From positions 5,518,001-5,582,000 of the forward strand of contig NC_049561.1 in the NCBI RefSeq assembly GCF_013368755.1: a stretch of DNA of 64,000 nucleotides. Reading direction: 5' to 3'. Each line of letters begins with the position of its first letter. Position 1 is the stretch's first letter. This stretch comes from Talaromyces rugulosus. Its lineage: Eukaryota > Ascomycota > Eurotiomycetes > Eurotiales > Trichocomaceae. Positions 46,542 through 57,535 of this stretch are shown here, one piece after another. The notes below the pieces were generated by a model. The model saw only the letters and a program-made list of their open reading frames with translations, had not been told where the DNA came from and did no database searches. The position numbers and the translations under genes are program-made.

Positions 46542-47917
46542 TCAACGTTGAACCTCCCATTCCGTGGTCCGCGTTATACGTCCCAACGGCCCCGTATTCT
46601 CATTGGAAATCCTTCGCTGAGAATCATCATCCGTGTCCATAGCAGCAGCAGCAGTAGCACCCCCGACATTATTCCACGTCTTTTGATCGCTTACAACATG
46701 ACTAGTCGTCATCCCGGCATTCAGCGGCGAGAGCGGATAGTTCCCACCATCCTCCTCGATATTTCTGAATTCCCTTGTGCTGCCGCTGCCGCTGCCTTGT
46801 CCTCTTTTTGGCGTTTTCTGGGCACTCGAAAAAAAATGGCCGGGGAGTATTATGGCGATAATAGGGCGGATTATAGGTAGACATGCGTTTGTTACGGCGA
46901 GACTCGGCTCCACAACGGTCCAGAAAACAGGGTCGACCATTGAACTGCTAATCTCGGTGAAGGAAAGCACAATCAGAGATTGCATGCGGATGATGCTGAT
47001 GATGGTGATCCTGAGGTAAAGACAAAAAGAAATCAGCATATTGAAACCAACTAAAAATATGGGGGAGCATACAGCAAACCTATGCAAAAAATAGCGGTAA
47101 TGCCAACTTTGAACCTTTTTGGCATTTGGAGACTCCACACCGTTGGTACTGGAAGAAGCAAAGTTGTAATGTCGGTGGCTATGTTGACGGCGCCAACGAG
47201 TGCGTACGTCAAGGGACGATTGCCGCAGGTTCCCTTCGCCGTAGAGTCCCAGTTCATTTTGAACGGTCTGCAGATTAGGAAGATCTGGAAAACATTTGCG
47301 ATCCACCACAGGGCCACAATGGTCATACAGCCAAAAGTCAATCTGCGGAATCTTTCGCTGGCTTTGAATACGCTCAGGTAGAAGAACATGTAGGAGAATT
47401 TGGCCAATGACATTGCTGTGCCCCATAGGAGTTGAAATCCAGGAAGAATCTGTTTCAAATATTGATGTAAGCCGTCGTTCAGCTTCACTTATGAGAGATT
47501 TCAGGTACAACGGACCTTTAGCATGAGTATCACGTTGTCGGGAGGAATCGTAGTCATTTGATCCCCCGAGCCATATTGAGCGTCTGAGACGAATATTAGT
47601 ACTGTTTCCGCCTTTGAACTCTCGTACAGAACGTACATTTTATTTGTATGACAAACATTGCCCAAAGTATGATCTGTCAAAAGTGAGCACAAGCAATTCA
47701 GCAAGCCACTGCCACGCATTCTCTCTCTCTCTCTCTCTTATTGACGTACCCAAACAGCAATGATCGTGTAATCATCCCACCAAAGGCGTATTCTTTTAGC
47801 CCATCGAGCTGCAAGCCTGAGAAACAGTGCCAACGAAGCAATAGAGACCAGAAAAGAGCTAGCTATGATCTCGCGATATACCAGCTTGAATGAGTCAACA
47901 GAGTATATTTTCACCAT
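46542..47917 (-). CDS. Rhodopsin-like/Pth11-type seven-helix membrane protein
   Basis: Integral membrane protein of the large fungal family (rhodopsin domain, Pth11/SAT4-like). Five exons: 47917-47750, 47673-47637, 47583-47516, 47449-47073 and 47010-46542, giving 372 residues; all junctions are in phase. Hydrophobic segments start with IIASSFLVSIASLALFLRLA. The family motif WWDDYTIIAVW follows at about residue 46. Then QILPGFQLLWGTAMSLAKFS, FQIFLICRPFKMNWD with a downstream GTCGNR (usual extracellular Cys pattern), VNIATDITTLLLPVPTVW and WTVVEPSLAVTNACLPIIRP. The C-terminal tail (about 100 residues) is Ser/Gly/Thr-rich and cytosolic. These proteins act as putative surface sensors or have unknown roles. 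Alternative donors exist for intron 4; I used the one restoring IGLLITIISIIRM. Confidence 0.87.
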
Positions 47918-49660
47918 AGTGCCGTATTCTGTTCAGTGAACACCCCCCCCTCTTTGTGCGCTTTGCGAGATATTCATGAGTCTTTGGACGCTCAAAGGAT
48001 AAAAGGTGAAAAGGCATGACTTTCCGACATTTTTTTTTCTCGAGACCGTGCTTTCGCACCCTTGACCTGTCTGTGTATGTCTATTTTCCCGACCCTATTA
48101 GTGATTTAACGCAACTACAAGCCTACAGACCCCCAGGCCAACATAATAAATCTCCATCACGGCTGGTATGACAGGTGTGGAGACCAAACGCCACAATTAG
48201 ACCCTTCATTGAGTAGAGGCATCCTATAGGGTATCAGTGCCATGGGTCTTTCGGTTAATAGGCGCAATTTCGGAATAGAAGTTAAAGCCAACAAGTAGCC
48301 ACCATTTTTTTAGGGAAGAACTCAAGCACTCTCTATATTAACTATCAAGGATAAGACGGGACGGGACGGACCTACTATCGAGTTCCATAATAGTATCCTA
48401 GCATTAGAACAAGGATGTCAATCTACATAGAGCAAGCTAGCCGTCTAAGGACTACCACTCCGTGTTGGCTGTGTACGAGTCCTCTGGTTTGCTGTATTTT
48501 TTCAACGGCTTGTAGCGTGTCCATATAGGTACAGCGAACTAAGATTAAGCAATCGGTTTTTACACCAGCCTGATGTCGGTGTTTTAGATGACATCTGGAG
48601 GGGTTTCTTAATCTAATTTGAATGGTAAATATAGAAAATATATTTCTAGTTATCAGATAATCTCACCTGTTTGTTATCTAAGAAATCATGCGTTGTTTTT
48701 TGATAAAATTTGTCCTTTTGTGGCTTAATGCCAGGGTTCCCTATAGTACGGAATACTTAGTTAGGGCTAAACCGGGAGTATCCGGTATGTACGCTCCAGG
48801 GATCTAGAAGTACAGTAACTGTTTGAGCTTTTCTTTTTTTAATTAAAAAAAGGTTTCAACTTTCGAGACGCACTTTTGCATTCAAACTGTAAGAGACTGA
48901 CTGCACGTGGAAGTGGTCATTCTCGTCCTAGCAATAAAGTGGTCGGTTTCAAGTAGATAAACTAATCCTGCCACAAGCAGGGGTCAAATGGTGTCATGGA
49001 GAACCGTTACATATTATTAGTTTATCTCGGCTAGTCGGCAAAACAGCCAATGCTTGCAGGCCAGACTAGGAACGCCAACAGAGGTATAGCAAGTCCAGAT
49101 AAAATGCTTGAAATCAGAAATGGATTCCGGCCTGATTGGCTTGTAAAACGCAAGGCCCCATTTACTGCCGCGTCAGACAAGTAGTACTATTTGGCGTTCG
49201 CTCCATTTTTAGACTCCTGTCAACTACTCTTTACGCATTTTTGTTTAATCAAAGCACTATGTACAAGGATGAAACAACGCCAGAGCGGAGTCGTGCATGG
49301 CCTAGAACCCAACACCATCATATCTACGGAACGAATTGTTAAGAACTCTCCCGTCCATATGCATAGGTAACATTCATAGGCAAATACCCCGCAGTTCTTA
49401 ATGACAAGAAAAAACCACCATCTCAAAGAACATAGAAATCGCCCACGCCGCTGAGGCTAGCAAGGTGGTGGAGACTTGTACAAAGCAAGCGTAGTGAATG
49501 ATCAAACGACAACTATTCAGACCAAGCTTCGAGTTTATATAGACTGCGCTTGAGCCCAATTATACATGTCATTTTCATCTAAACTTCACATATTACAGCG
49601 GCCGGACTTGACTTTAATAGATTTTTATAGATTTTTTATGCCTTTGACGATCAAAATACG
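47918..49660. other. Gene-poor gap before the GMC oxidase
   Basis: No supported gene. Contains GGGACGGGACGGAC-type short repeats near 48357-48370 and an AT-rich section at 48600-48860. The last 200 bp precede the ATG at 49661. Confidence 0.5.
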
Positions 49661-51584
49661 ATGGCAGACCACACCGGGCCGTCATCCTCTTTTTCGTCGA
49701 TAGAGAACCAGGAGTTCGACGTTATTATTATCGGAGGAGGTACAGCGGGCTTGGTCGTTGCCAATCGTCTAACCGAAGATGAAAACACACGTGTCTTGGT
49801 AATTGAAGCAGGCGGTGATAGAAAGAACGATCCTCGCGTCTATACACCCGGGCTGATGTCCCAATTATATGGCGATCCAGAAGTGGACTGGGACTACGTG
49901 ACACCTCCGCAGGTGAGTGCCACAAACACTTCTTTTTAGAGGGATACATACTGACAAAAAGGGGTTAATTTAGCCCGGTTTGAAAGGACGTCGGTTGGGC
50001 CATGCTCGTGGTAAGATGCTGGGTGGTTCGTCCGGTATCAATTTCGCAGCCCTTTTCTATCCGGCCAAGGCAGACATGGACGCGTGGGCAGCCCTGGGAA
50101 ATCCAGGCTGGGAAAGTGAATCTGTGCAACCCTACCTCCGGAAATTCCATACTTATCATGCACCCACAAATGCCACCACTGATGTCGTGAAGCTCGACTA
50201 TCTCGACCATTCTATCCAAGGCACAGGTGGGCCATTACAAGCTTCGTTTGGAGACAGCTACTCCCCTGGTAATCAAGCCTGGATGGAAGCGTTCCGTGCG
50301 CTCGGATACGAAATGAACAATGACCCTATAACCGGTCAAGCTATTGGGGCCTTTACGAACAGCCATACCGTGCACCCAGACACAAGAGAGCGAAGCTACT
50401 CGCGGACAGCTTACTATGACGATGAGACCGCCAAACGCCCGAAACTACATGTTTTGGTGGAAGCCCTGGTGGAGAAGATCCTTCTCGCCGGATCGGACGG
50501 GTCTGTTGCTGCCACAGGTGTTCAGATACGAACAAAGGACGGAGAGCATCATACCATCACCGCTAAAGATGAGGTTATCTTGTCTGCTGGCGCAATCAAC
50601 TCACCACAGATCCTCGAGCTTTCTGGGATAGGACAAAGACAGCGCCTTGAATCCCTGGGGATTCCGGTCGTTATCGATAATCCCAACGTTGGGGAGAACC
50701 TGCAAGACCATCCGTCCTCGCATATCAGTTATGAACTTGCCGATGGAGTCATGAGTGCCGATGCGTTAGTTAACCCTGAGGTTGCAAAGCAACTTGTTGC
50801 ATTATATGAATCATCTCGTGCCGGTCCTCTTGGCGGTACCTGGCTCAGTGGCGCGTATATACCCTTTGTTGATGCAGATGGGCCTATAAGCGACGAAAAG
50901 ATCAGAGAATTGGTCAATGCCCATATTGATGGAAAGCGCTTATCCCCAGGACTGAAGGAGCAATACAAGCTTCTCTGTGAGCTCCTCAGGGACCCCAAAC
51001 AGTCGTCTGGCGAATACTTGTATTTGCCATTTCAAATCAACATGCGTGACGTGCTGTCACTTTCAGGTATAATGAATAATAAGGACATTCCCGGCCAGTT
51101 CATCACTATCATGATGATGTTGAATCATCCTTTCTCTCGCGGCCATGTCCATATCGCCTCTGCCGACCCAACAGCGAAACCTATCTTTGATCTGCACTTA
51201 CTTTCCCACCCACTAGACGTGGAGATTCTAGGTCGACACACACAATTCATCGAAAAGATTGTATCGACTGAGCCTCTTGCTTCCTTACTCAAGAAAAACG
51301 GCCAGCGTATCCCACCTGGTCGCTCTGCGCATAGTCTCGAGGATGCAAAAGACATCGTTGCGGATCGCGTCATCACCCCTTTTCATCCTTCAGGCACTTG
51401 TTCGATGATGCCACGGGAAATTGGCGGTGTTGTCAATGAACGTCTGGTTGTGCATGGGACGCGTAATTTGCGTGTCGTAGACGCAAGTATCTTCCCACTG
51501 GAACCTTTAGGTAACATTCAGAGTGTCGTGTATCTCGTTGCCGAGAAGGCATCTGATATCATCAAAGAAGACAGAAAGGAATGA
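49661..51584 (+). CDS. GMC-family FAD oxidoreductase
   Basis: Glucose-methanol-choline oxidoreductase of 620 residues, exons 49661-49912 and 49974-51584 (61-bp intron). The FAD dinucleotide fold is DVIIIGGGTAGLVVANRL at about residue 20, with VIEAG as the ribose-binding acid. GMC signature 1 is GHARGKMLGGSSGINFA; signature 2 is GAINSPQILELSGIG. The catalytic region reads TPFHPSGTCSMMP (His base), and the second position is PLGNIQSVVYLVAE, where many GMC oxidases have His and choline-dehydrogenase-like members Asn. There is no signal peptide, so it is probably intracellular. Substrate is an unknown alcohol; it is equally compatible with a secondary-metabolism role. It converges on the Hsp70 gene. 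Confidence 0.93.
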
Positions 51585-52129
51585 GCTCTTCTCGATTGTG
51601 TATTTATCTATACAGGTTTATTCAGTCTACTATTATTACATGTGCTAGATTAATTGACAGTTCAATGATTAAATTCAGAGCGGAGATTTCAATTCTATAA
51701 TCATATGCTCCAGCACTTGTCCACCTGGATCTCGTGGATGCGGCCGTTGGGTCATTAGTAGGTACATCCTCGACGAATCACTCGCCCGACACCAGCCGCC
51801 ATGTTTTTATGCTGCTCGAAAAATCCGAAGCCAATTGCCCACGCCGGAGCAAAAACAGATGAATGTAATAAAAGAAACATGAGAAGAATAGTGTTTAATA
51901 AAAATGTTAATTTAGAGCAGCAGCAACAACACCGTCACACCAGGATTAGCAACCCAAGGGGAGGGGGAAAAACCATCAAATATCTGTACAGTTCATGCGA
52001 CAAAAGGTAGGAGAATAATCTAGATAGTCACACAGGAGAGAGGGAAAAGAAATAAAGGAAAATTTTGGGGGAAAAATACAAAGGTGGGAGATGCGAGACA
52101 AAGCAGTCCAAAATTGTTCATCCAATATT
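51585..52129. other. Convergent 3' gap (GMC oxidase / Hsp70)
   Basis: About 545 bp of AT-rich 3' flanking DNA with no supported gene. Confidence 0.6.
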
Positions 52130-53564
52130 TTACTGCTTGTTCTGGCCCTCACCACCCTGCTGGCCACCTTGCTCGCCAGACTGGCCGGACTGCTGAGAGG
52201 ATTCCTCTTGGCGGGCCTTGTGCATCTTGTCGAACAGGGTCAAGCTGGAAGTCTGGAGCTCATCGGTCTTTTGCTTGAGCTCCTCGGCGGTGGCAGTGCC
52301 CTCGCCAGACTGAGCCTTGGCAACGAACTCACGGAGGCTGGCAATCTTCTCGCGGATCTGGTCAGCCTCGGCCTTGTCCAGACGGTCTTCGAATTCCTTG
52401 AGGGCCTTATCGGTATCGTTCAAGACAGAGTCGGCGCGATTGGCAGACTCGATGGCAGCCTTGCGCTCCTTGTCCTCAGCACCGTACTTCTCAGCATCGT
52501 CAACCATGTTCTGGATCTCAGAGTCAGTGAGACCAGAGCCAGAAGCAATGGTGATGGACTGATCCTTGTTGGTGGACTTGTCCTTGGCGTGAACGTGGAC
52601 AATGGAGTCGGCGTCAATGTCGAAGGTAACCTCAACTTGAGGAACACCACGGTGGGCAGGTGGGATACCGACGAGCTGGAAGTTTCCGAGGAGCTTGTTG
52701 TCACGGACAAGTTCACGCTCACCCTGGTAGACCTTGATCTCGACAGCAGTCTGGAAGTCGGCAGCAGTGGAGAAAGTCTGGGACTTCTTGGTAGGGATGG
52801 TGGTGTTACGGTTGATCAAACGGGTGAAGACACCACCGAGAGTCTCGATACCGAGAGACAGAGGGGTGACGTCGAGCAGGAGAACATCAGTGACCTCACC
52901 AGCGAGGACAGCACCCTGGATGGCAGCACCGATGGCGACAGCCTCGTCAGGGTTAACAGACTTGGCAGGCTCACGGCCGAAAATGCTCTTGACAGACTCA
53001 GACACCTTGGGCATACGAGTCATACCACCAACGAGGATCACATCGTTGATGTCCTTGGCCTGCAAGTTGGCGTCCTTGAGAGCCTTCTTGACGGGCTCGT
53101 AGGTGCGGTTGATAAGGGGGTCAACAAGGCCCTCGAGCTGAGAGCGAGTCATCTTCAAGTTGATGTGCTTAGCACCGGAAGCATCGGCAGTGATGAAAGG
53201 AAGGTTGATCTCAGTCTGCAGGGACGAAGACAGTTCAATCTTGGCCTTCTCAGCAGCCTCACGGATACGCTGGATAGCCATGCGGTCACCGGACAGATCG
53301 AGGCTAGACTCCTTCTTGAATTGCTGGACAATGTGGCGGACAAGGGAAATATCAAAGTCTTCACCACCCAAGTGAGTGTCACCGTTGGTAGACTTGACCT
53401 CAAACACACCCTTCTGGATCTCCAAAACGGAGATATCGAAGGTACCACCACCCAAGTCGTACACAGCAATGACACGGTCATCTTCCTTCTCAAGACCGTA
53501 GGCAAGAGCGGCAGCAGTGGGCTCGTTGACAACACGCAAGACGTTCAGGCCGGCAATCTGGCCA

Positions 53565-53605
<41 letters not shown>

Positions 53606-54403
53606 AGGAACAGTGACAACACCGTTCTTGACGGGACGGCTAAGATAAGCCTCGGCAGTCTCCTTCATCTTCTGGAGGACGAAGCCACCAATCTGAGAAG
53701 GAGAGTACTTCTGTCCACGGGCCTCGACCCAGGCATCGCCGTTTGTGTGCTGGACGATGTTGTAAGGAACTTCCTTAATATCGCGCTGAACCTCGATATC
53801 GGTGAATTTACGACCGATGAGACGCTTTGTGGCGAACAGAGTGTTCTCGGGGTTCACGACAGCCTGGCGCTTGGCGGCAATACCGACCAATCGCTCGCCA
53901 TCATTGGCGAAAGCGACAACGGAGGGAGTTGTGCGAGCACCTAAAGATAATCTGTTAGCCTAAGTAACGCATTGGTTGGTGCGAAAATCATCGCGACTGT
54001 CCGGTAGGAGCTGTGCTGGCTTGTCGCCGACACCGGGGAAAAAAATTTTCTTCTTGCAGCGACGTACCTTCAGCGTTTTCAATAATCTTAGGGGCCTTTC
54101 CCTCCATAACAGCAACGGCAGAGTTGGTTGTTCCTAGAATAGTTGATTAATGATGGGTTGATTGCGTGATGAATTGCCCAATACATACCCAAGTCAATAC
54201 CGATGACCTGGCCCTTCACCTTCTCCTCGCCGCCCTCGGTAGAATTCCATCTCCGGAAAGAGGTGGTGGGAGCTCTGAATGCAGGTGTGCGGGCAATGGA
54301 GGCAGTGCGCGGGAGCTTCATTGGCAGCGATTAGCTTCTGAAAAGATTTTCAAGCAGTGGACGAGCTGGGACTTACTGCGCGGGAGAGACGGGACGAGAG
54401 CAT
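52130..54403 (-). CDS. SSC1: Mitochondrial Hsp70 chaperone (Ssc1)
   Basis: Matrix Hsp70, motor of the TIM23 import machinery and general folding chaperone. Exons 54403-54377, 54315-54189, 54133-54068 and 53940-52130 give 676 residues. The presequence begins [19 protein letters not shown] and runs to about RRWNSTEGG. ATPase signatures: [32 protein letters not shown] and [12 protein letters not shown]. The interdomain linker/beta-domain start is [19 protein letters not shown]. The Gln/Gly-rich C-terminus replaces the EEVD of cytosolic Hsp70 and supports the mitochondrial call. The 27-bp first exon (MLSSRLSRA) was built by hand from gtaagt and the acceptor gaag. Promoter shared with the DUF2415 gene. 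Confidence 0.97.
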
Positions 54404-54948
54404 TATGCTAGAATTACAAGGGGGTATTAAACGAGGAAGAAGAAGATGAACAAAAGCTTTTGCTGCTTGAGATGCAGATGATCAAGCACCACTCTGAGGT
54501 AGAATGGGGGGAAGTCAGGGAAGAATGGATGGATGGGAGAGTGATGGGAGGAAAGGGAGAAGGAAAATGATGAAGTCAAAATTTCCCTTCTCTTTCCCCC
54601 TAGCGCCCGGCGCGGTCCTCGGCGACATCACGTGAGCCCGTCGAAAGCGGTAGAAGCGTCCTTTTTGCCGCGCCAAGCCCGAGAGCTCTCGCCTCGCCGC
54701 GCTAGGCCGGATTCGCTGGGCCCGGGCGAGTAGCAGTGCCGTCATCATTCATACACTCACCACGCTACTGCTCACTGCTCACGCCTCGTCTCCACCCGAT
54801 CGAAACGCTGGAAAAGACCTCGAATATCACTCTGGACTCTGCAGCTTGGATCATCTTCGCTCCTTGTACACATAGCTGCTTCGCGCTGTACATATTCCTC
54901 ACCCAGCTCCCTCCAACGATGACGTGGATCTAGGGTCCTTGGTCAACC
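54404..54948. promoter_or_regulatory. Divergent promoter, Hsp70 / DUF2415
   Basis: 545 bp between divergent ATGs. It contains the palindrome TCACGTGA at 54628-54635, 225 bp before the Hsp70 start, in a GC-rich core (54600-54730). Short GAA/TTC units occur on the Hsp70 side (54575-54595), but I cannot claim a perfect heat-shock element. Confidence 0.45.
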
Positions 54949-57535
54949 ATGACATTAGACGATTCTTTACCGTTTGTTCGACCTGTCAGGCTGGTGCTTC
55001 TTGAAAACGCTGACAAAGGTGTTTGCTTAGATGTCTATCTACTGATGCCTTGCTTCTCCCATCCAATCGTCGCTTCTTTCCATTCAAAATCCCCAACTTG
55101 TCAGTGAACACTCCCCCACCCAGGCCAAACACGCGCGCGAGAGAGAGAAAGAGAAAGAGAACTAATCCGCCCGCTGCTCCTCTAGCCACCGTCAACTACG
55201 CCACTATATAAGCACCGCGGATCCAGACAGGATCTACCTCGTCGTCCACAAGGTCGTGCATTCGATCCATATCAAGTCGCAAAAGTGGGATACAATTGAG
55301 CGGGTGCCGTTTGAGCCAAAATGCCTTGCCGCGGCTTACGGCTGGATTGTGGTCGGAGGATCCGATAATGGAGAATGTGCTTTCATTAAACTGCCTGGTC
55401 GCCATGCCCATACTCCACGAGCCGAGACGAGAGCGGAGGGGTTGGATGTAGATACCGCGCTGCCAATCGGCCTTGATTTCAACTCAAGGACGCCCACAGC
55501 TGCGCCCGATGACGAACCGTCTCCATCTGGGATCGAAGGTGGCCAGAACGATGTACCTGAGATTTTCACAAAGTCGCTTTCTGGTAGTATTGTCAACTCG
55601 GTTAGTATTCACCGGTTTCCGGGTGATAACGAAAGATTTGCGCATGAGGACATTGTCGTAATCAGGTATGCACTGCTGCACTCGGGGGTCTTTGATTGGC
55701 TCTAACAAACGATGGGAACAGCAACAACGACAAGACGGTCAGGCTGTTCTCCCTCACACGGACAAAAGTGCTCCAAACGATCAATCACCCTACCTGCATG
55801 AATTATTCTGTTATGTCCCCTGACTCGAGAATACTGGCTGCCGTTGGGGATGAGAACTTTGCGTACTTTTATCGGATCGTGCGTGACCCCAGCAAGATTG
55901 ACTATGGAGAGCATGGCCAAAGACTATCAGGATGGACATGCAAGTTTCTCTCTCGAATGGAGCTCCCTCTCAGCGCGACTATGCGTACAACTGATGATGG
56001 CAGTTGTTTCACCATTGCCTTCTCCCCCTCCAGTCATCTGTGTGCGATCGGCTCCCAGGCCGGTTTAATCAGCGTATACGACGTGGAGTCTATCCTTCAA
56101 AACAAGGAAGATTCGCAGTGTAGGTTGCAAGTGTTTCGATCGTCTCGCCCTGATTTAGACGCTGGCGCAGTGCGCAGTATGGCATTTTCGCCAGATCCAT
56201 GGGATCTTCTAGTCTGGGTTGAGGATATGGGGAAATTTGGAATTGCCGATATCCGGTCAGGCTTCCTCCGCAGGCAAGTGGTGGATCTAGACAAAGATGG
56301 TCCTGATGTGGAGAAAGTGCGCACATCTTTTAGGTCGCCCTTTATCTCACGCTCATCGGGTGATCACTTGGATAATAGGCCTGATGAGGACTCTAGTAGT
56401 GTTCATCAGGCTATGTTAGATTTTCTTGGGGGAACATCATCGACCAGTGCGAATCCCAGTTCTTCGGAGCGAGTGTCGTCTCTAAGAGAGAGTGTACAAG
56501 GCTTGACAGATAGAGAACGCCGGATTATTGAATTTCTCAATACTGCCCGTTGGTCATCTAGACAAGAGGGTGACGACGGCGAGCGACCGCCGAGAACACC
56601 CAGCAACTTACGACATGGCGCGAATGCCTCCTCCCTTGGTGGCGCTGAAATTGCTGATACATCCCCTCGAACCACCTCACCCTTTCGCTCCACAGACGCC
56701 GCCCTCCACGAGCTGTTCCGCGAGCATTATCTAGGCCGTGTCGGTTCCACAGACCGTAGTTTTGGCCAAAGACGTCGCGATTCTATTGTATTATCCCAGC
56801 CTGGCTCTGGCTCCGACTCCAACATGGAGAATACAGAAGACGGCAATTCGACTGCAGATGTCCAGGTTTTGCTGAGATGGACCACCTCACCGATGGAAGT
56901 GCAGCCCTTTGAAAGCCCTTCACAGCCGGAAGAAAACAATTCTGCTGAAACTGATTCAAGGACCATTGAAATAGGTATGGGCATATCACCAAGTCGTGCA
57001 ATCGTTCTCCTCTTACTCACTTTTCTTACTTTTCAGAAACTACATCACCCGCAGACCGCCAATCTTCTCAACGTTCGAGATCCATACCTCGTCGGTCTTC
57101 ACGCCCAGGTGCTGGCACGGAAAGTAGATATGACAATCCGCGCTCAACAGCGGAGTTGCGAGCCAGTGTGACGGCGGAACGCCTTCGACGGCAGCGACTG
57201 GCTGCAAATGAGGTAACTAGTTTCTGATGTACGCAATTTTTGAATGTTCTAACCTACCATAGACTCGGTCCCCCCGCTGGTTTAGAGATTTTCTTAGTAA
57301 TGATGCTCCCGAACGACACCTCGCATACATGCCCCATGATCAAGAACCTGGTGGGACTGCTGGTGTTGGATGGGGGACTGATGCAAGGAGCTTGTAAGCT
57401 GCTCTCTCTTCCTTTCCCATTTTGTCTGGCTAGCTAACACTCAATCACAGGTATATTGGAACGGTGGATGGAATTTTTGAATTTCAAATCAATGTACAGG
57501 ACCGAAAAAGCTTTCCGGCGTTTTCTTTCCGTTGA
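54949..57535 (+). CDS. WD40-like DUF2415 protein
   Basis: Conserved fungal beta-propeller protein of unknown function. Seven exons: 54949-54971, 55031-55099, 55186-55665, 55722-56974, 57037-57212, 57263-57393 and 57451-57535; 738 residues. The first two small exons are my model: MTLDDSLP, then LLLPSNRRFFPFKIPNFHRQ, which joins QLRHYISTADPDRIYLVVHK. Propeller-like repeats include WIVVGGSDNGECAFIKLPG, NDKTVRLFSLTRTKVLQTIN, CFTIAFSPSSHLCAIGSQAG and MAFSPDPWDLLVWVEDMGKF with GIADIRSGF. The middle is Ser-rich and disordered; the C-terminus is YIGTVDGIFEFQINVQDRKS ending SFR. The donor of intron 1 (gtttgt) is weak, but branch GCTGAC and phase agree. Function cannot be named. Confidence 0.82.

Noticed and set aside
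52091..53944. 617-codon plus-strand frame opposite Hsp70
   Set aside because: It is the antisense shadow of the Hsp70 exon, a known artefact of its codon bias; composition is Leu/Val/Gly-rich and the Hsp70 frame is unambiguous.
54570..54600. Heat-shock element in the Hsp70 promoter
   Set aside because: GAA/TTC units are present but without the required regular spacing; not strong enough to call.
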